DNA of 21,392 nucleotides, taken from IMG/VR virus record IMGVR_UViG_3300006735_000319, positions 1-21,392 of that record. One strand, given 5' to 3'. Every line of letters starts with the position of its first letter. Within the stretch, counting starts at the first letter, position 1. This document shows, piece by piece, positions 11,775 through 19,870 of the stretch. The notes under the pieces are model-generated. The model was not told the DNA's origin, searched no databases, and saw nothing but the letters and a program-made list of their open reading frames with translations. The DNA comes from a virus. The position numbers and the translations under genes are program-made.

Positions 11775-12460
11775 TGTTACAGTTTTTTATAGACATATAT
11801 GATATATTAATAGAGTTATACCAACAATTTTTTGGTGTACCTGAGGGAATATCTTATGCTTTATTTGGATCAAGAAAAAGAAAAAAAGCAAAAAGAGCTC
11901 TTAATAAGGCACAAGGAGAAATAGACCAAAAATTAGATAGTAATTTAAATTCAATTCCAACTGATGAATCCAACTCAAATGTTGAATCTACAGAATTTGT
12001 AGGTGGTGAAGCTAAAGTAGGAGAAGATGTACCCGATGTTCCTTTTATACCTAGTTTTCCTTATACTGGGAGGCAAATTATATTAAATTCTGGAAGGGTA
12101 CACCTTAATGCAGCAGATGATTTTGTTTTAATTAATTCAAAAAAATCTATATCTTTAGCAGCACCCGGAAGTGTAAATTTAGATACTGAAGGTGCATTTA
12201 TAGTTAATGCAGAAAAAATAAAATTAGGAATAGGTGATAAGTCTAATCACCCTATAGCTAAAGGAGATGCAGTAGAAGCTACTTTTTTTTCTATAACCCA
12301 ACAATTATCCGACGCTTCAGCCTCATTGGCTAATGCTACTGATTCTTCAGGTGGTGAAATTACAGCATGTAAGGCCGTAGCCCAAAATTTTAGAGTTATA
12401 ATTCAACAAGTTAATCAAAATTTAGAACGTATAAGTTCAACTAAAAACTTTACTCAATAA
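11774..12460 (+). CDS. Baseplate spike protein, gp5 C-part-like
   Basis: The 228-residue product has a helical front (MLQFFIDIYDILIELYQQFF), a basic stretch (SRKRKKAKRALNKAQ) and, at residues 98-152, short repeats forming a beta-helix needle: GRQIILNSGRVHLNAADDFV, LINSKKSISLAAPGSVNLDT, EGAFIVNAEKIKLG. This VgrG/gp5C-like repeat forms a three-stranded spike that pierces the outer membrane. It is followed by HPIAKGDAVEA. The preceding gene supplies the OB-fold part, so the T4 single protein appears as two genes. Confidence 0.7.
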   Translation: MLQFFIDIYDILIELYQQFFGVPEGISYALFGSRKRKKAKRALNKAQGEIDQKLDSNLNSIPTDESNSNVESTEFVGGEAKVGEDVPDVPFIPSFPYTGRQIILNSGRVHLNAADDFVLINSKKSISLAAPGSVNLDTEGAFIVNAEKIKLGIGDKSNHPIAKGDAVEATFFSITQQLSDASASLANATDSSGGEITACKAVAQNFRVIIQQVNQNLERISSTKNFTQ

Positions 12461-15399
12461 TGCCTGGAACAGTAGGAACCATACCCGAAGTTATAACTAA
12501 GGCTAGAAATAGTACAGGTAAATTTATAGTCAAATTAAAATCAGTTAATAACGATATTATATATGGTAAAAAAACTGTTGATAATTTAGAATTATTAACT
12601 GCTAAAAAGGATGATCCTAAGGCCAGAAAGAAACTTTTAAATAATACTAATTTTCTTAGAGACCCCAGTATAAATTCATTAACCAATGTAATACAGGTAC
12701 TTAATGGATACGAATTATGTAACCCTGCATCATTTGCTTTAACGCAGGCGTTCCCCCCAGGTAGTGAAGGTGCAGAACTTTTTGGTAAAGTTCAAGGAAA
12801 AATAAGAGAAATATTTGAAGGATTTAGAAATTTTTCTTTAGCACCTGGTATAGGAGAAGTTACTGGAGCCACAACTAATACATCTGTAAGATTTGAAAGG
12901 AAACAAAAATTTCCTATAAATTTACCTCCTCTTAAAAATAATGCTTCATACCCTATTAGTGAGGGAACCGTCCTTACTTTAGTAAGTACTGATCCTAGAA
13001 TAAGGGCTAGCATGAAAGGACCAGTTATTGCTATTGATGGAAACTCTTTTACAATAGGTATAGATACTGCCTCTACTCAAACTCCCCCTAAAGATCCAGA
13101 TACAAAAGAAGATTTTAAAACAAATGTATTTGATGTAGAATTTACAAAACAACAAAATAGTGATGTACAAGCACTATCTAAGGAACTAGAATCTATTTCC
13201 GAACTTTTAAGAGAAATAGGGTTCCAAGATATATTAAATGATTTAAATGGTATCCCAAGAAATTTTCCTGGTGTAGGTAAAATTAGAGAAAAGTTTATAG
13301 AAGTTAGTGATTTTATAAATAAAACAGGTAAATTTGCAGCTCAAGCGGGAGATGAGGCATCCGATGCTTCCCAATTTTTAGCTGGGGGTCTTACTTCTAG
13401 ACAAGTATTAGAAGGATCTAGATTATTTGGAGATTTCTATAGAAAATTAGAACCTATTGTTAATTTTCAAAATACCTTAACTACGGGGTTTAAAGATACA
13501 ATTGAAGATTTAAATACTATACTAAGAGGTGCTATACCTTTTGAAGAATTATCTAAATTTGTACAATTTGTTGTTAATTTTGCAAGAGTTATACAGGGAG
13601 TAGTTAGTATGTTAATTGCCCTACTTAAAACCATTCAAAGTATAGTTAAAATTTTAACCACTATATTAAAAGTGTTTCAAGTAGTAATAAAAGTAATAAA
13701 AGTAGCTATAGTGGCCCTACCCTCTCTATTTACAACTGTAGGTATAATTCAAGTTTTAGTAGATAAAATAGAACAAGTAGAAGGGGCTCTTTCTACTGCA
13801 ATTATGTTTTTGGAAGTAATAGATGGGTTTTTATCCCAAGTTATACTCCAATTAACTATAACTAAACAAGCATTACAAACTCTTATAGATGAAGGAGCAC
13901 AATTAGCAGCTAAATTAGCAAGCTGTGCAGCTTTAAGTGGAAATGGAATGGGACCATCTATGGAAGGAATGGTTAATGCCCTAAGAGATTCCCTAAGAGG
14001 ATTAACAGGAGCGGGAGTAGGAGAGGATTACTATCCAGATGACCCCAATGCACCCGGAAGAGGACTACAAGCAGACCAATTACCAGATGGTGTAGGTTCA
14101 TTTGTTACTTTACCTAATGGAGAAATAATGTTTGTAAATGATTCTATAATAGGATTTGATGAAAATGGTAATCTAATATTTTATGGTAATTTACAATCAC
14201 TATCTACTGGAGTAAACTTCAATGATACATTAGGACAAGATTTTAGAAATAGAAATTTAAAATATTATACTTTTGATAAATTTAGAAATTCACAAGCAGA
14301 CATGCTTGAAGCAGGAGATAGAATTGCAAATGAAAGAAATAATAGAATTAAGGAAGTAGACGTAAATGACAGATTTGGAAACTTTGCAGAAATATATAAA
14401 GGGTATACTATAAAAATACAGGAAGAAATAGAAGATAATGTTAATGCTCAAACAGCAACAAGAAGAAGAGGTATAGCTTTTGATAGTGCTGAAAAGATAG
14501 TAGTATCTACTGATTTAACATTTTCGGATAATTTATCCCAAATAGTAAATGAAGTAAAATTTTTAATAGATAGAGCTATAAAGGCTGGTGTAATTGGTGT
14601 TAACACATCAGATTTACAAGCTAATGAGCCAAGTGATGATGATGTTGTTGATCTAGTAGAAAGTATTGGGGGAGATAAAACAGCTATATCTAATATAAGA
14701 GCGGATAAAAATAATAAAATAGCCGCTAGTGTTCCTACTAAATCTGGTAAACCTACAAAATCTAGAGTTGGTAATAGACCTTTTGAATCTAATGCTAATC
14801 AACCTATTACTGCTAGAGGAAAAACTGATGGAGGTTCTCCTCAAAAACCAATTAATAAATCGGGTATAGCTCAAAGTGGATTAGACGAATTTATAAAAGA
14901 AACCCCTTCATTAAATACTTTAGCTAGTAATTTAGGAAGTATAAATAGAGCTACTACTAGTCAATTATCTAATATTTTAAGAGACCCTGGAGTAGAAAAT
15001 ATGAGTGAAGAAGAATTAGTAGAAAAAATAAAAGGAGATATATTAAGTGGATTAGATCCTAATCCTGAAAAAATAGAGGAAGTAAAAGCTAAAACACAAC
15101 AATGGTATCAAGGAATTAGGGCTAGAGCATCTATAGATTTCCAACAATTAAAAATCCAAGCAGTAGCGGCTAAACAACCTGATCCTGAATTTGAACCATA
15201 TGTAACTGCTATTGAATTAAAAGAAATTCCTAAATGGATTAGGTTACTTAAAAGAAAAAAATATACTGAAGCAGAAATTAATTCTGGTTTAGCAAATGAA
15301 GGATTAACAATAAAATATGATATAGTAATAGAGGATGATGGAAAAATAGATATCAGAAAAAAACTTGCTTTTAAGGAAGGTAATTTTAATAATACTTAA
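12460..15399 (+). CDS. Large structural protein with long hydrophobic core
   Basis: The product has 979 residues. The front part (about 1-230) is beta/mixed, with SVRFERKQKFPINLPPL and YPISEGTVLTLV. Residues 230-360 are helical, and about 368-490 form a run of hydrophobic and amphipathic helices (FVQFVVNFARVIQGVVSMLI, LLKTIQSIVKILTTILKVFQ, IVALPSLFTTVGIIQVLV). A glycine/proline linker follows, then mixed segments and charged helical ends. A hydrophobic core inside a helical protein suggests a tape-measure-like or membrane-penetrating protein; position beside the spike suggests a baseplate part. Neither can be decided here. It starts in the stop of the spike gene (TAATG). Confidence 0.7.
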   Translation: MPGTVGTIPEVITKARNSTGKFIVKLKSVNNDIIYGKKTVDNLELLTAKKDDPKARKKLLNNTNFLRDPSINSLTNVIQVLNGYELCNPASFALTQAFPPGSEGAELFGKVQGKIREIFEGFRNFSLAPGIGEVTGATTNTSVRFERKQKFPINLPPLKNNASYPISEGTVLTLVSTDPRIRASMKGPVIAIDGNSFTIGIDTASTQTPPKDPDTKEDFKTNVFDVEFTKQQNSDVQALSKELESISELLREIGFQDILNDLNGIPRNFPGVGKIREKFIEVSDFINKTGKFAAQAGDEASDASQFLAGGLTSRQVLEGSRLFGDFYRKLEPIVNFQNTLTTGFKDTIEDLNTILRGAIPFEELSKFVQFVVNFARVIQGVVSMLIALLKTIQSIVKILTTILKVFQVVIKVIKVAIVALPSLFTTVGIIQVLVDKIEQVEGALSTAIMFLEVIDGFLSQVILQLTITKQALQTLIDEGAQLAAKLASCAALSGNGMGPSMEGMVNALRDSLRGLTGAGVGEDYYPDDPNAPGRGLQADQLPDGVGSFVTLPNGEIMFVNDSIIGFDENGNLIFYGNLQSLSTGVNFNDTLGQDFRNRNLKYYTFDKFRNSQADMLEAGDRIANERNNRIKEVDVNDRFGNFAEIYKGYTIKIQEEIEDNVNAQTATRRRGIAFDSAEKIVVSTDLTFSDNLSQIVNEVKFLIDRAIKAGVIGVNTSDLQANEPSDDDVVDLVESIGGDKTAISNIRADKNNKIAASVPTKSGKPTKSRVGNRPFESNANQPITARGKTDGGSPQKPINKSGIAQSGLDEFIKETPSLNTLASNLGSINRATTSQLSNILRDPGVENMSEEELVEKIKGDILSGLDPNPEKIEEVKAKTQQWYQGIRARASIDFQQLKIQAVAAKQPDPEFEPYVTAIELKEIPKWIRLLKRKKYTEAEINSGLANEGLTIKYDIVIEDDGKIDIRKKLAFKEGNFNNT

Positions 15400-15408
15400 A
15401 AATAAAAT

Positions 15409-15624
15409 ATGATTTCACTTATCTTACAAATAATTAAATTTGTTATTGTTAGATTAGCATCCGCTAGAATTTTAAGTGGATTTAATTCACAATTATTAAA
15501 AATAGATGCTTGGTTAGAAAAACATCTTAATATTGATTTAATTAAACAGGAAGAAAAATTTTATCAAAAATATCCTAATATTGAAAAAAGACTAAAAAAA
15601 CTAGAAGAAAAATTAAACGAATAA
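15409..15624 (+). CDS. Small protein, hydrophobic front and coiled-coil end
   Basis: The 71-residue product has a hydrophobic stretch at residues 3-20 (SLILQIIKFVIVRLASAR) and a charged helical end (QEEKFYQKYPNIEKRLKKLE, then EKLNE). Start ATG lies 9 bases after the previous stop. It may be a small baseplate or membrane-interaction protein of the structural block. Not recognised. Confidence 0.7.
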   Translation: MISLILQIIKFVIVRLASARILSGFNSQLLKIDAWLEKHLNIDLIKQEEKFYQKYPNIEKRLKKLEEKLNE

Positions 15625-15652
15625 AAAATACATTAAATAAATATTTATAATC

Positions 15653-16111
15653 ATGAAATTAGAAGCTTTTAAAAAAATAATTAGAGAAGAAGTAAGAGCG
15701 GTAATTAAAGAAGAACTATCATTAATTATGCAAACTCCTATAACCGAAACTAAAACAGTAAAAAAGCCGGTTGTAGAAGTAAAAAAAGAAAAAACCTCAC
15801 TATCCAATATTATAGAAGATCCAAAACCACAACAACAACAATCTAAACCTTTATTTGAAGGACTAGGAGCAATATCAGATGTTTTAAATCAAACTCACGT
15901 TGAAGGTGGATGGAGAGATATGGGTAGTATGAAAGCAAATGATGCAGTTTCATATCAAGGAGGAATGCCGGGACAAGAAACTAAAGTAGTTAGTTCGGTT
16001 AATGATATGGTAGCAGGACAAAGAACATCAGATATTAATCAAGTTAGCATTAATTCTGTACCAGATTTTTCTGGAGTAATGAATAATTTAAAAACTAATG
16101 GTAAAATATAG
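15653..16111 (+). CDS. Structural-block protein, unknown function
   Basis: The 152-residue product has an N-terminal charged helix (MKLEAFKKIIREEVRAVIKE), a lysine/proline/glutamine linker including QQQQ, and a glycine-rich C-terminal part (HVEGGWRDMGSMKANDAVSY, GGMPGQETKVVSSVNDMVAG). It lies directly before gp25 and overlaps it by one base (TAGTG). A helper or connector of the wedge is plausible from position. The AT box at 15641 is only 3 bases before its ATG, too close for a promoter of this start. Confidence 0.75.
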   Translation: MKLEAFKKIIREEVRAVIKEELSLIMQTPITETKTVKKPVVEVKKEKTSLSNIIEDPKPQQQQSKPLFEGLGAISDVLNQTHVEGGWRDMGSMKANDAVSYQGGMPGQETKVVSSVNDMVAGQRTSDINQVSINSVPDFSGVMNNLKTNGKI

Positions 16112-16533
16112 TGGCTGATTATCAATTTAAAAATATAGATATATTAGATTTAAAACCTAGCACTGGTGTAGGTATAAAAGTCCCCTTTGATGGTGAAACG
16201 GGTATTAATACCACGTTTACTACTCAAGATGCTATTAAATCTAATTTATTAAATTTTTTGTTAACTGGTAAAAGAGAAAGAGTAATTAACCCTACATTTG
16301 GATCGGGTTTAAGAGAACTTTTATTTGAACCTATTACGGGTGATTTAAATGCTGCTATACGAGAATTAATTGTAGATGGTGTTAGCCAATTTTTTCCTAA
16401 TGTAATAATTAATTCATTAGGAGTTCAACAAAACCCAGAACAATCTACAATAACTATAATATTAAATTATTCAGTAATTAATACTAATATCCAAGACGAA
16501 ATTCAAATAAATGTAAATAATGGCGGAGTCTAA
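16111..16533 (+). CDS. 25: Baseplate wedge protein gp25-like
   Basis: The 140-residue product starts at a GTG. The gp25/GpW-like core is visible: VPFDGETGINTTFTTQDAIK, then SNLLNFLLTGKRERVINPTF and GSGLRELLFEP (residues 24-74), followed by a helix AAIRELIVDGV and strands TITIILNYSV. In the family this small protein sits at the wedge and joins it to the sheath; the historical lysozyme label is doubtful. Length is close to T4 gp25. It overlaps gp6 by 14 bases, an order shared with other contractile-tail systems. Confidence 0.92.
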   Translation: MADYQFKNIDILDLKPSTGVGIKVPFDGETGINTTFTTQDAIKSNLLNFLLTGKRERVINPTFGSGLRELLFEPITGDLNAAIRELIVDGVSQFFPNVIINSLGVQQNPEQSTITIILNYSVINTNIQDEIQINVNNGGV

Positions 16534-18397
16534 ACAAGTACAATATTTAAATAAAGATTTTGATGGTTTTAAGGAAAAACTATTGGAATTTGCCGAAATC
16601 TATTACCCTAATACTTATAATGATTTCTCGGAAAATTCGGCCGGGTTAATGTTAGTTGAAATGGCCTCATATGTGGGTGATGTTTTATCTTTTTATGCCG
16701 ATAATCAAGTACAAGAAAATTTTGTAGAATTTGCTACACGAAAAAGTAATTTGTTATCATTAGCTTATAATAGTGGGTATTTTCCCCAAGTAACTAATGC
16801 ATCAACAGCAGATGTGGAAGTTTTTCAATTAATTCCTTCCACAATAACCGCAGGTTCGGTTCAACCCGACTTTAATTATTCTTTAATTGTACAAGAAGGA
16901 GCACAACTTACAGCTGGAAGTGGAGGTAGTAACTTTTTTTATATAGAAGATAAAATTGATTTTTCAATTTCAAGTAGTTCCGATCCAACAGACATTTCAG
17001 TTTATTCAGTTGATTCAGATGATAATCCTAATTTTTATCTATTAAAGAAAACTAAAAAAGCTGTATCAGGTCAGTTTAAACAAACCACATTCCAATTTGG
17101 ATCTCCAGAAAAATTTCCTACTATTGAAATAGAGGATACTAATATTATTAAAGTTACTCAAGTTAATGATGGTGATGATAGACTATATTATGAAGTTCCT
17201 TTCTTAGCACAAGAAACTATATTTGACCCTCAACAAAATATAGCTGCTAACGATCCTAACTTTTCACAATATAATGATACTACCCCATTTTTATTAAAAA
17301 TAAGAAAAGTACCTTATAGATATATAGCAAGATATAAAACTGATAATAAATTAGAACTCCAATTTGGTTCAGGTATATCTTCAGGACCAGATGAAGAAAT
17401 AATCCCTAATCCTGATAATGTAGGTTTAGGATTACCATATGGGGTAGATAAATTAACTACAGCATTTGATCCTTCTAACTTTTTATTTACTAAGGCCTAT
17501 GGTGTAGCCCCATCTAATACAACTTTAACAGTAAATTATTTAGTAGGAGGAGGAGCAACATCTAATGTACCCGCTAACACTATAACAACTTTTAACTCTG
17601 GTAGTTTCTCATTTTTTGGAGCAAATTTAGATAATACATTACAAAACACAGTAAGAGATTCTTTAGCATTTAATAACCCCTCACCTGCAACGGGAGGAGG
17701 AGACGGAGATTCAAAAGAAGATATTAGATTAAATACTATATCTCAATATCCTACTCAATTAAGAACCGTTACTAAAGATGATTATATGGTAAGATCTTTA
17801 TCTTTACCATCTCAATTTGGTGTAGTATATAAATCTTATATAACACAAGAAAATGAACAAATAAGTGATAAACTTCCTGTTTATGATGAACATAATACTA
17901 ATGCTTTATGTTTGCATATATTATCAAAGGATTCAGAAGGTAAAGTTGCTAATTGTGACCCAGCTTTAAAACAAAACTTAAAAACTTATTTAGCAGAATA
18001 TAGAATGCTGACTGATTCTGTTCATATAAAAGATGCTTTTATTATTAATATAGGTGTTAATTTTGATGTAATTTTACTACCTAATTATAACAATAGTTTA
18101 GTATTAAATAACATTATAACGGGGTTAATAGAATTTTTTGATACAGATAAAATGCAAATTAATCAACCTATCATAATTAATAATGTTAGAAATGTAATAG
18201 ATACTGTTGAGGGAGTTCAAACCGTAAAAAGATTAGAAATAGTAAATAAAGTAGGAGAAAGTGGAGGATATTCACCCTTTGCCTATGATATAAAGGGAGC
18301 TACTATAGATGAAATATTATATCCTTGTTTGGATCCATCTATTTTTGAAGTTAAATTCCCATTAGCAGATATTCAAGGTAAAGTAGTAACAAACTAA
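16520..18397 (+). CDS. 6: Baseplate wedge protein gp6-like (baseplate J family)
   Basis: The 625-residue product has a helical front (EKLLEFAEIYYPNTYNDFSE, GLMLVEMASYVGDVLSFYAD, residues 17-65), a beta-rich middle, and at about 400-440 the baseplate-J signature (KEDIRLNTISQYPTQLRTVT, KDDYMVRSLSLPSQFGVVYK). The end has helix and strand elements (NNVRNVIDTVEGVQTVKRLE) as in the family. In the baseplate, gp6 forms the wedge ring that joins neighbouring wedges, and gp25 and gp53 bind it. Length agrees with T4 gp6 (660). The next gene starts 4 bases after the stop. Confidence 0.9.
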   Translation: MAESKQVQYLNKDFDGFKEKLLEFAEIYYPNTYNDFSENSAGLMLVEMASYVGDVLSFYADNQVQENFVEFATRKSNLLSLAYNSGYFPQVTNASTADVEVFQLIPSTITAGSVQPDFNYSLIVQEGAQLTAGSGGSNFFYIEDKIDFSISSSSDPTDISVYSVDSDDNPNFYLLKKTKKAVSGQFKQTTFQFGSPEKFPTIEIEDTNIIKVTQVNDGDDRLYYEVPFLAQETIFDPQQNIAANDPNFSQYNDTTPFLLKIRKVPYRYIARYKTDNKLELQFGSGISSGPDEEIIPNPDNVGLGLPYGVDKLTTAFDPSNFLFTKAYGVAPSNTTLTVNYLVGGGATSNVPANTITTFNSGSFSFFGANLDNTLQNTVRDSLAFNNPSPATGGGDGDSKEDIRLNTISQYPTQLRTVTKDDYMVRSLSLPSQFGVVYKSYITQENEQISDKLPVYDEHNTNALCLHILSKDSEGKVANCDPALKQNLKTYLAEYRMLTDSVHIKDAFIINIGVNFDVILLPNYNNSLVLNNIITGLIEFFDTDKMQINQPIIINNVRNVIDTVEGVQTVKRLEIVNKVGESGGYSPFAYDIKGATIDEILYPCLDPSIFEVKFPLADIQGKVVTN

Positions 18398-18401
18398 AAA
18401 A

Positions 18402-19520
18402 ATGGCAGTATATAAAATATTTCCCGAAAAAGATACAACTATATTATCTCAATTTCCCGCTCAAAATACGGGTAGGGATGAGATATTAGATATTTCAAAT
18501 TATAATGGTATTAATATAAATTCATCTGCAGCGGGAGATTTACCGGCTGTAGCTCGTTCTTTAATACAATTTAAACAAAGTACAATTGATAATACTGTTG
18601 ATAATAAAATAGGTTCAAATAATTATGAAGCCAATTTAAGAGTATTTTTAGCTAATGCGGAGAATGCTCCTTTAGAATATGAAATATATGCTTATCCTGT
18701 TTCAGGAGCTTGGAACATGGGAACTGGTAGAGTAAGTGATTCTCCTAAAACCGAAGATGGTTGTTGTTGGGGATTTAGATCAGCTTCTGGTTCAAATTCT
18801 TGGACTGCTAGTGCATTTACTAATTTTGTAACTGCATCTTATACAACAGCAGTAGGTGGAGGAAATTGGTATACGGGATCAACTACAGTTAATCCAGAAG
18901 CATCACAATCTTTTAAATATATTAGTGATAAGGATATTTCCTTAAATGTAACTAATGCTGTAAAATTATGGACTGCCGCAAGTTTTTCAAATGATGGGTT
19001 TATATTAAAGTTAGGTGATGAACATGAATTTGTAGATGAATATGTTGAAACACAATATTTTTCTATGGATACACACACAATATACCCTCCTGAATTAGAA
19101 TTTAAGTGGGATGATAGTTCATATGATACTCCTTTAACCCCTGTAACATCTAGTGATTTTGTTATTGGGTTTACAAATTTAAAAGAAGAATTTGAAGATC
19201 AATCTGTTTATAAATTTAGAGTAAAAGCAAGAGATACATTCCCGGCTAGAACATTTCAATCTAGTTCAGTTTATTTAAATGCAAAAGTATTACCAACTTC
19301 TTCTTATTGGGGTCTAAAGGATATAAAAACTGACCAAATGGTAATAGATTTTGATACTTCATACACTAAAATAAGTGCGGATAGTGGTAGTAATTTCTTT
19401 AAAGTTTATATGGATGGTTTAGAACCTGAAAGGTACTATCAATTAATGATTAAATCTCAAGTAGGAGATGAAACTCTAGTATTTGAAGATAAAGGTAACT
19501 ATTTTAAAGTTGTTAGATAA
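18402..19520 (+). CDS. DNRLRE-like beta-rich structural protein
   Basis: The 372-residue product has an N-terminal segment (YKIFPEKDTTILSQFPAQNT, ARSLIQFKQS), a middle part with YPVSGAWNMGTGRVSD and DKDISLNVTNAVKLWTA, and a FILKLGDEHEF strand, in the order of DNRLRE/CBM-like surface domains. The C-terminal third (KFRVKARDTFPARTFQSSSV) looks immunoglobulin-like. In phages such proteins are virion decorations or tail-fibre bases. It follows gp6 and overlaps the next start by one base (TAATG). Function is inferred from fold pattern and place. Confidence 0.65.
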   Translation: MAVYKIFPEKDTTILSQFPAQNTGRDEILDISNYNGININSSAAGDLPAVARSLIQFKQSTIDNTVDNKIGSNNYEANLRVFLANAENAPLEYEIYAYPVSGAWNMGTGRVSDSPKTEDGCCWGFRSASGSNSWTASAFTNFVTASYTTAVGGGNWYTGSTTVNPEASQSFKYISDKDISLNVTNAVKLWTAASFSNDGFILKLGDEHEFVDEYVETQYFSMDTHTIYPPELEFKWDDSSYDTPLTPVTSSDFVIGFTNLKEEFEDQSVYKFRVKARDTFPARTFQSSSVYLNAKVLPTSSYWGLKDIKTDQMVIDFDTSYTKISADSGSNFFKVYMDGLEPERYYQLMIKSQVGDETLVFEDKGNYFKVVR

Positions 19521-19870
19521 TGGCAAAACAGGAAATACAATTAACGAAAGAAGTTTATGGTAAGGTTTCTTACCCTAAAATTGTAAACACTGAATTTTCA
19601 GAGTTAGTAACAGTAGAAGATACCGAATTAGTAGGACCCGATCCTATGACTGTAGCTGAATTTTTTGATGAATATGATAGATTATTCTTTCAAATACCCA
19701 GAAATGGAGCTAATGGTTCTCATGAGGAATTAGTAGCAAGAAGTTCATCTTATATAGGCATATCAGGTCAAGCTGATGAAATTCAAGCTTTACTAGATGA
19801 AATAAATAGTTTAAGAATACAATTGCTTACTGCACAACAAGAAATAGTAAATTTATCTACTAGTGTATAA
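19520..19870 (+). CDS. Small tail-associated protein with coiled-coil end
   Basis: The 116-residue product has a beta-like front (EIQLTKEVYGKVSYPKIVNT), an acidic middle (DPMTVAEFFDEYDRLFFQIP) and a C-terminal heptad-like helix (EIQALLDEINSLRIQLLTAQ, QEIVNLSTSV) that could form a trimer. That layout suits a fibre or baseplate connector. It overlaps both neighbours as TAATG. Not recognised. Confidence 0.75.
   Translation: MAKQEIQLTKEVYGKVSYPKIVNTEFSELVTVEDTELVGPDPMTVAEFFDEYDRLFFQIPRNGANGSHEELVARSSSYIGISGQADEIQALLDEINSLRIQLLTAQQEIVNLSTSV

Noticed and set aside
16111-16533. Reading gp25 as a true lysozyme
   Set aside because: The family carries an old lysozyme label, but the visible motif is that of the wedge protein.
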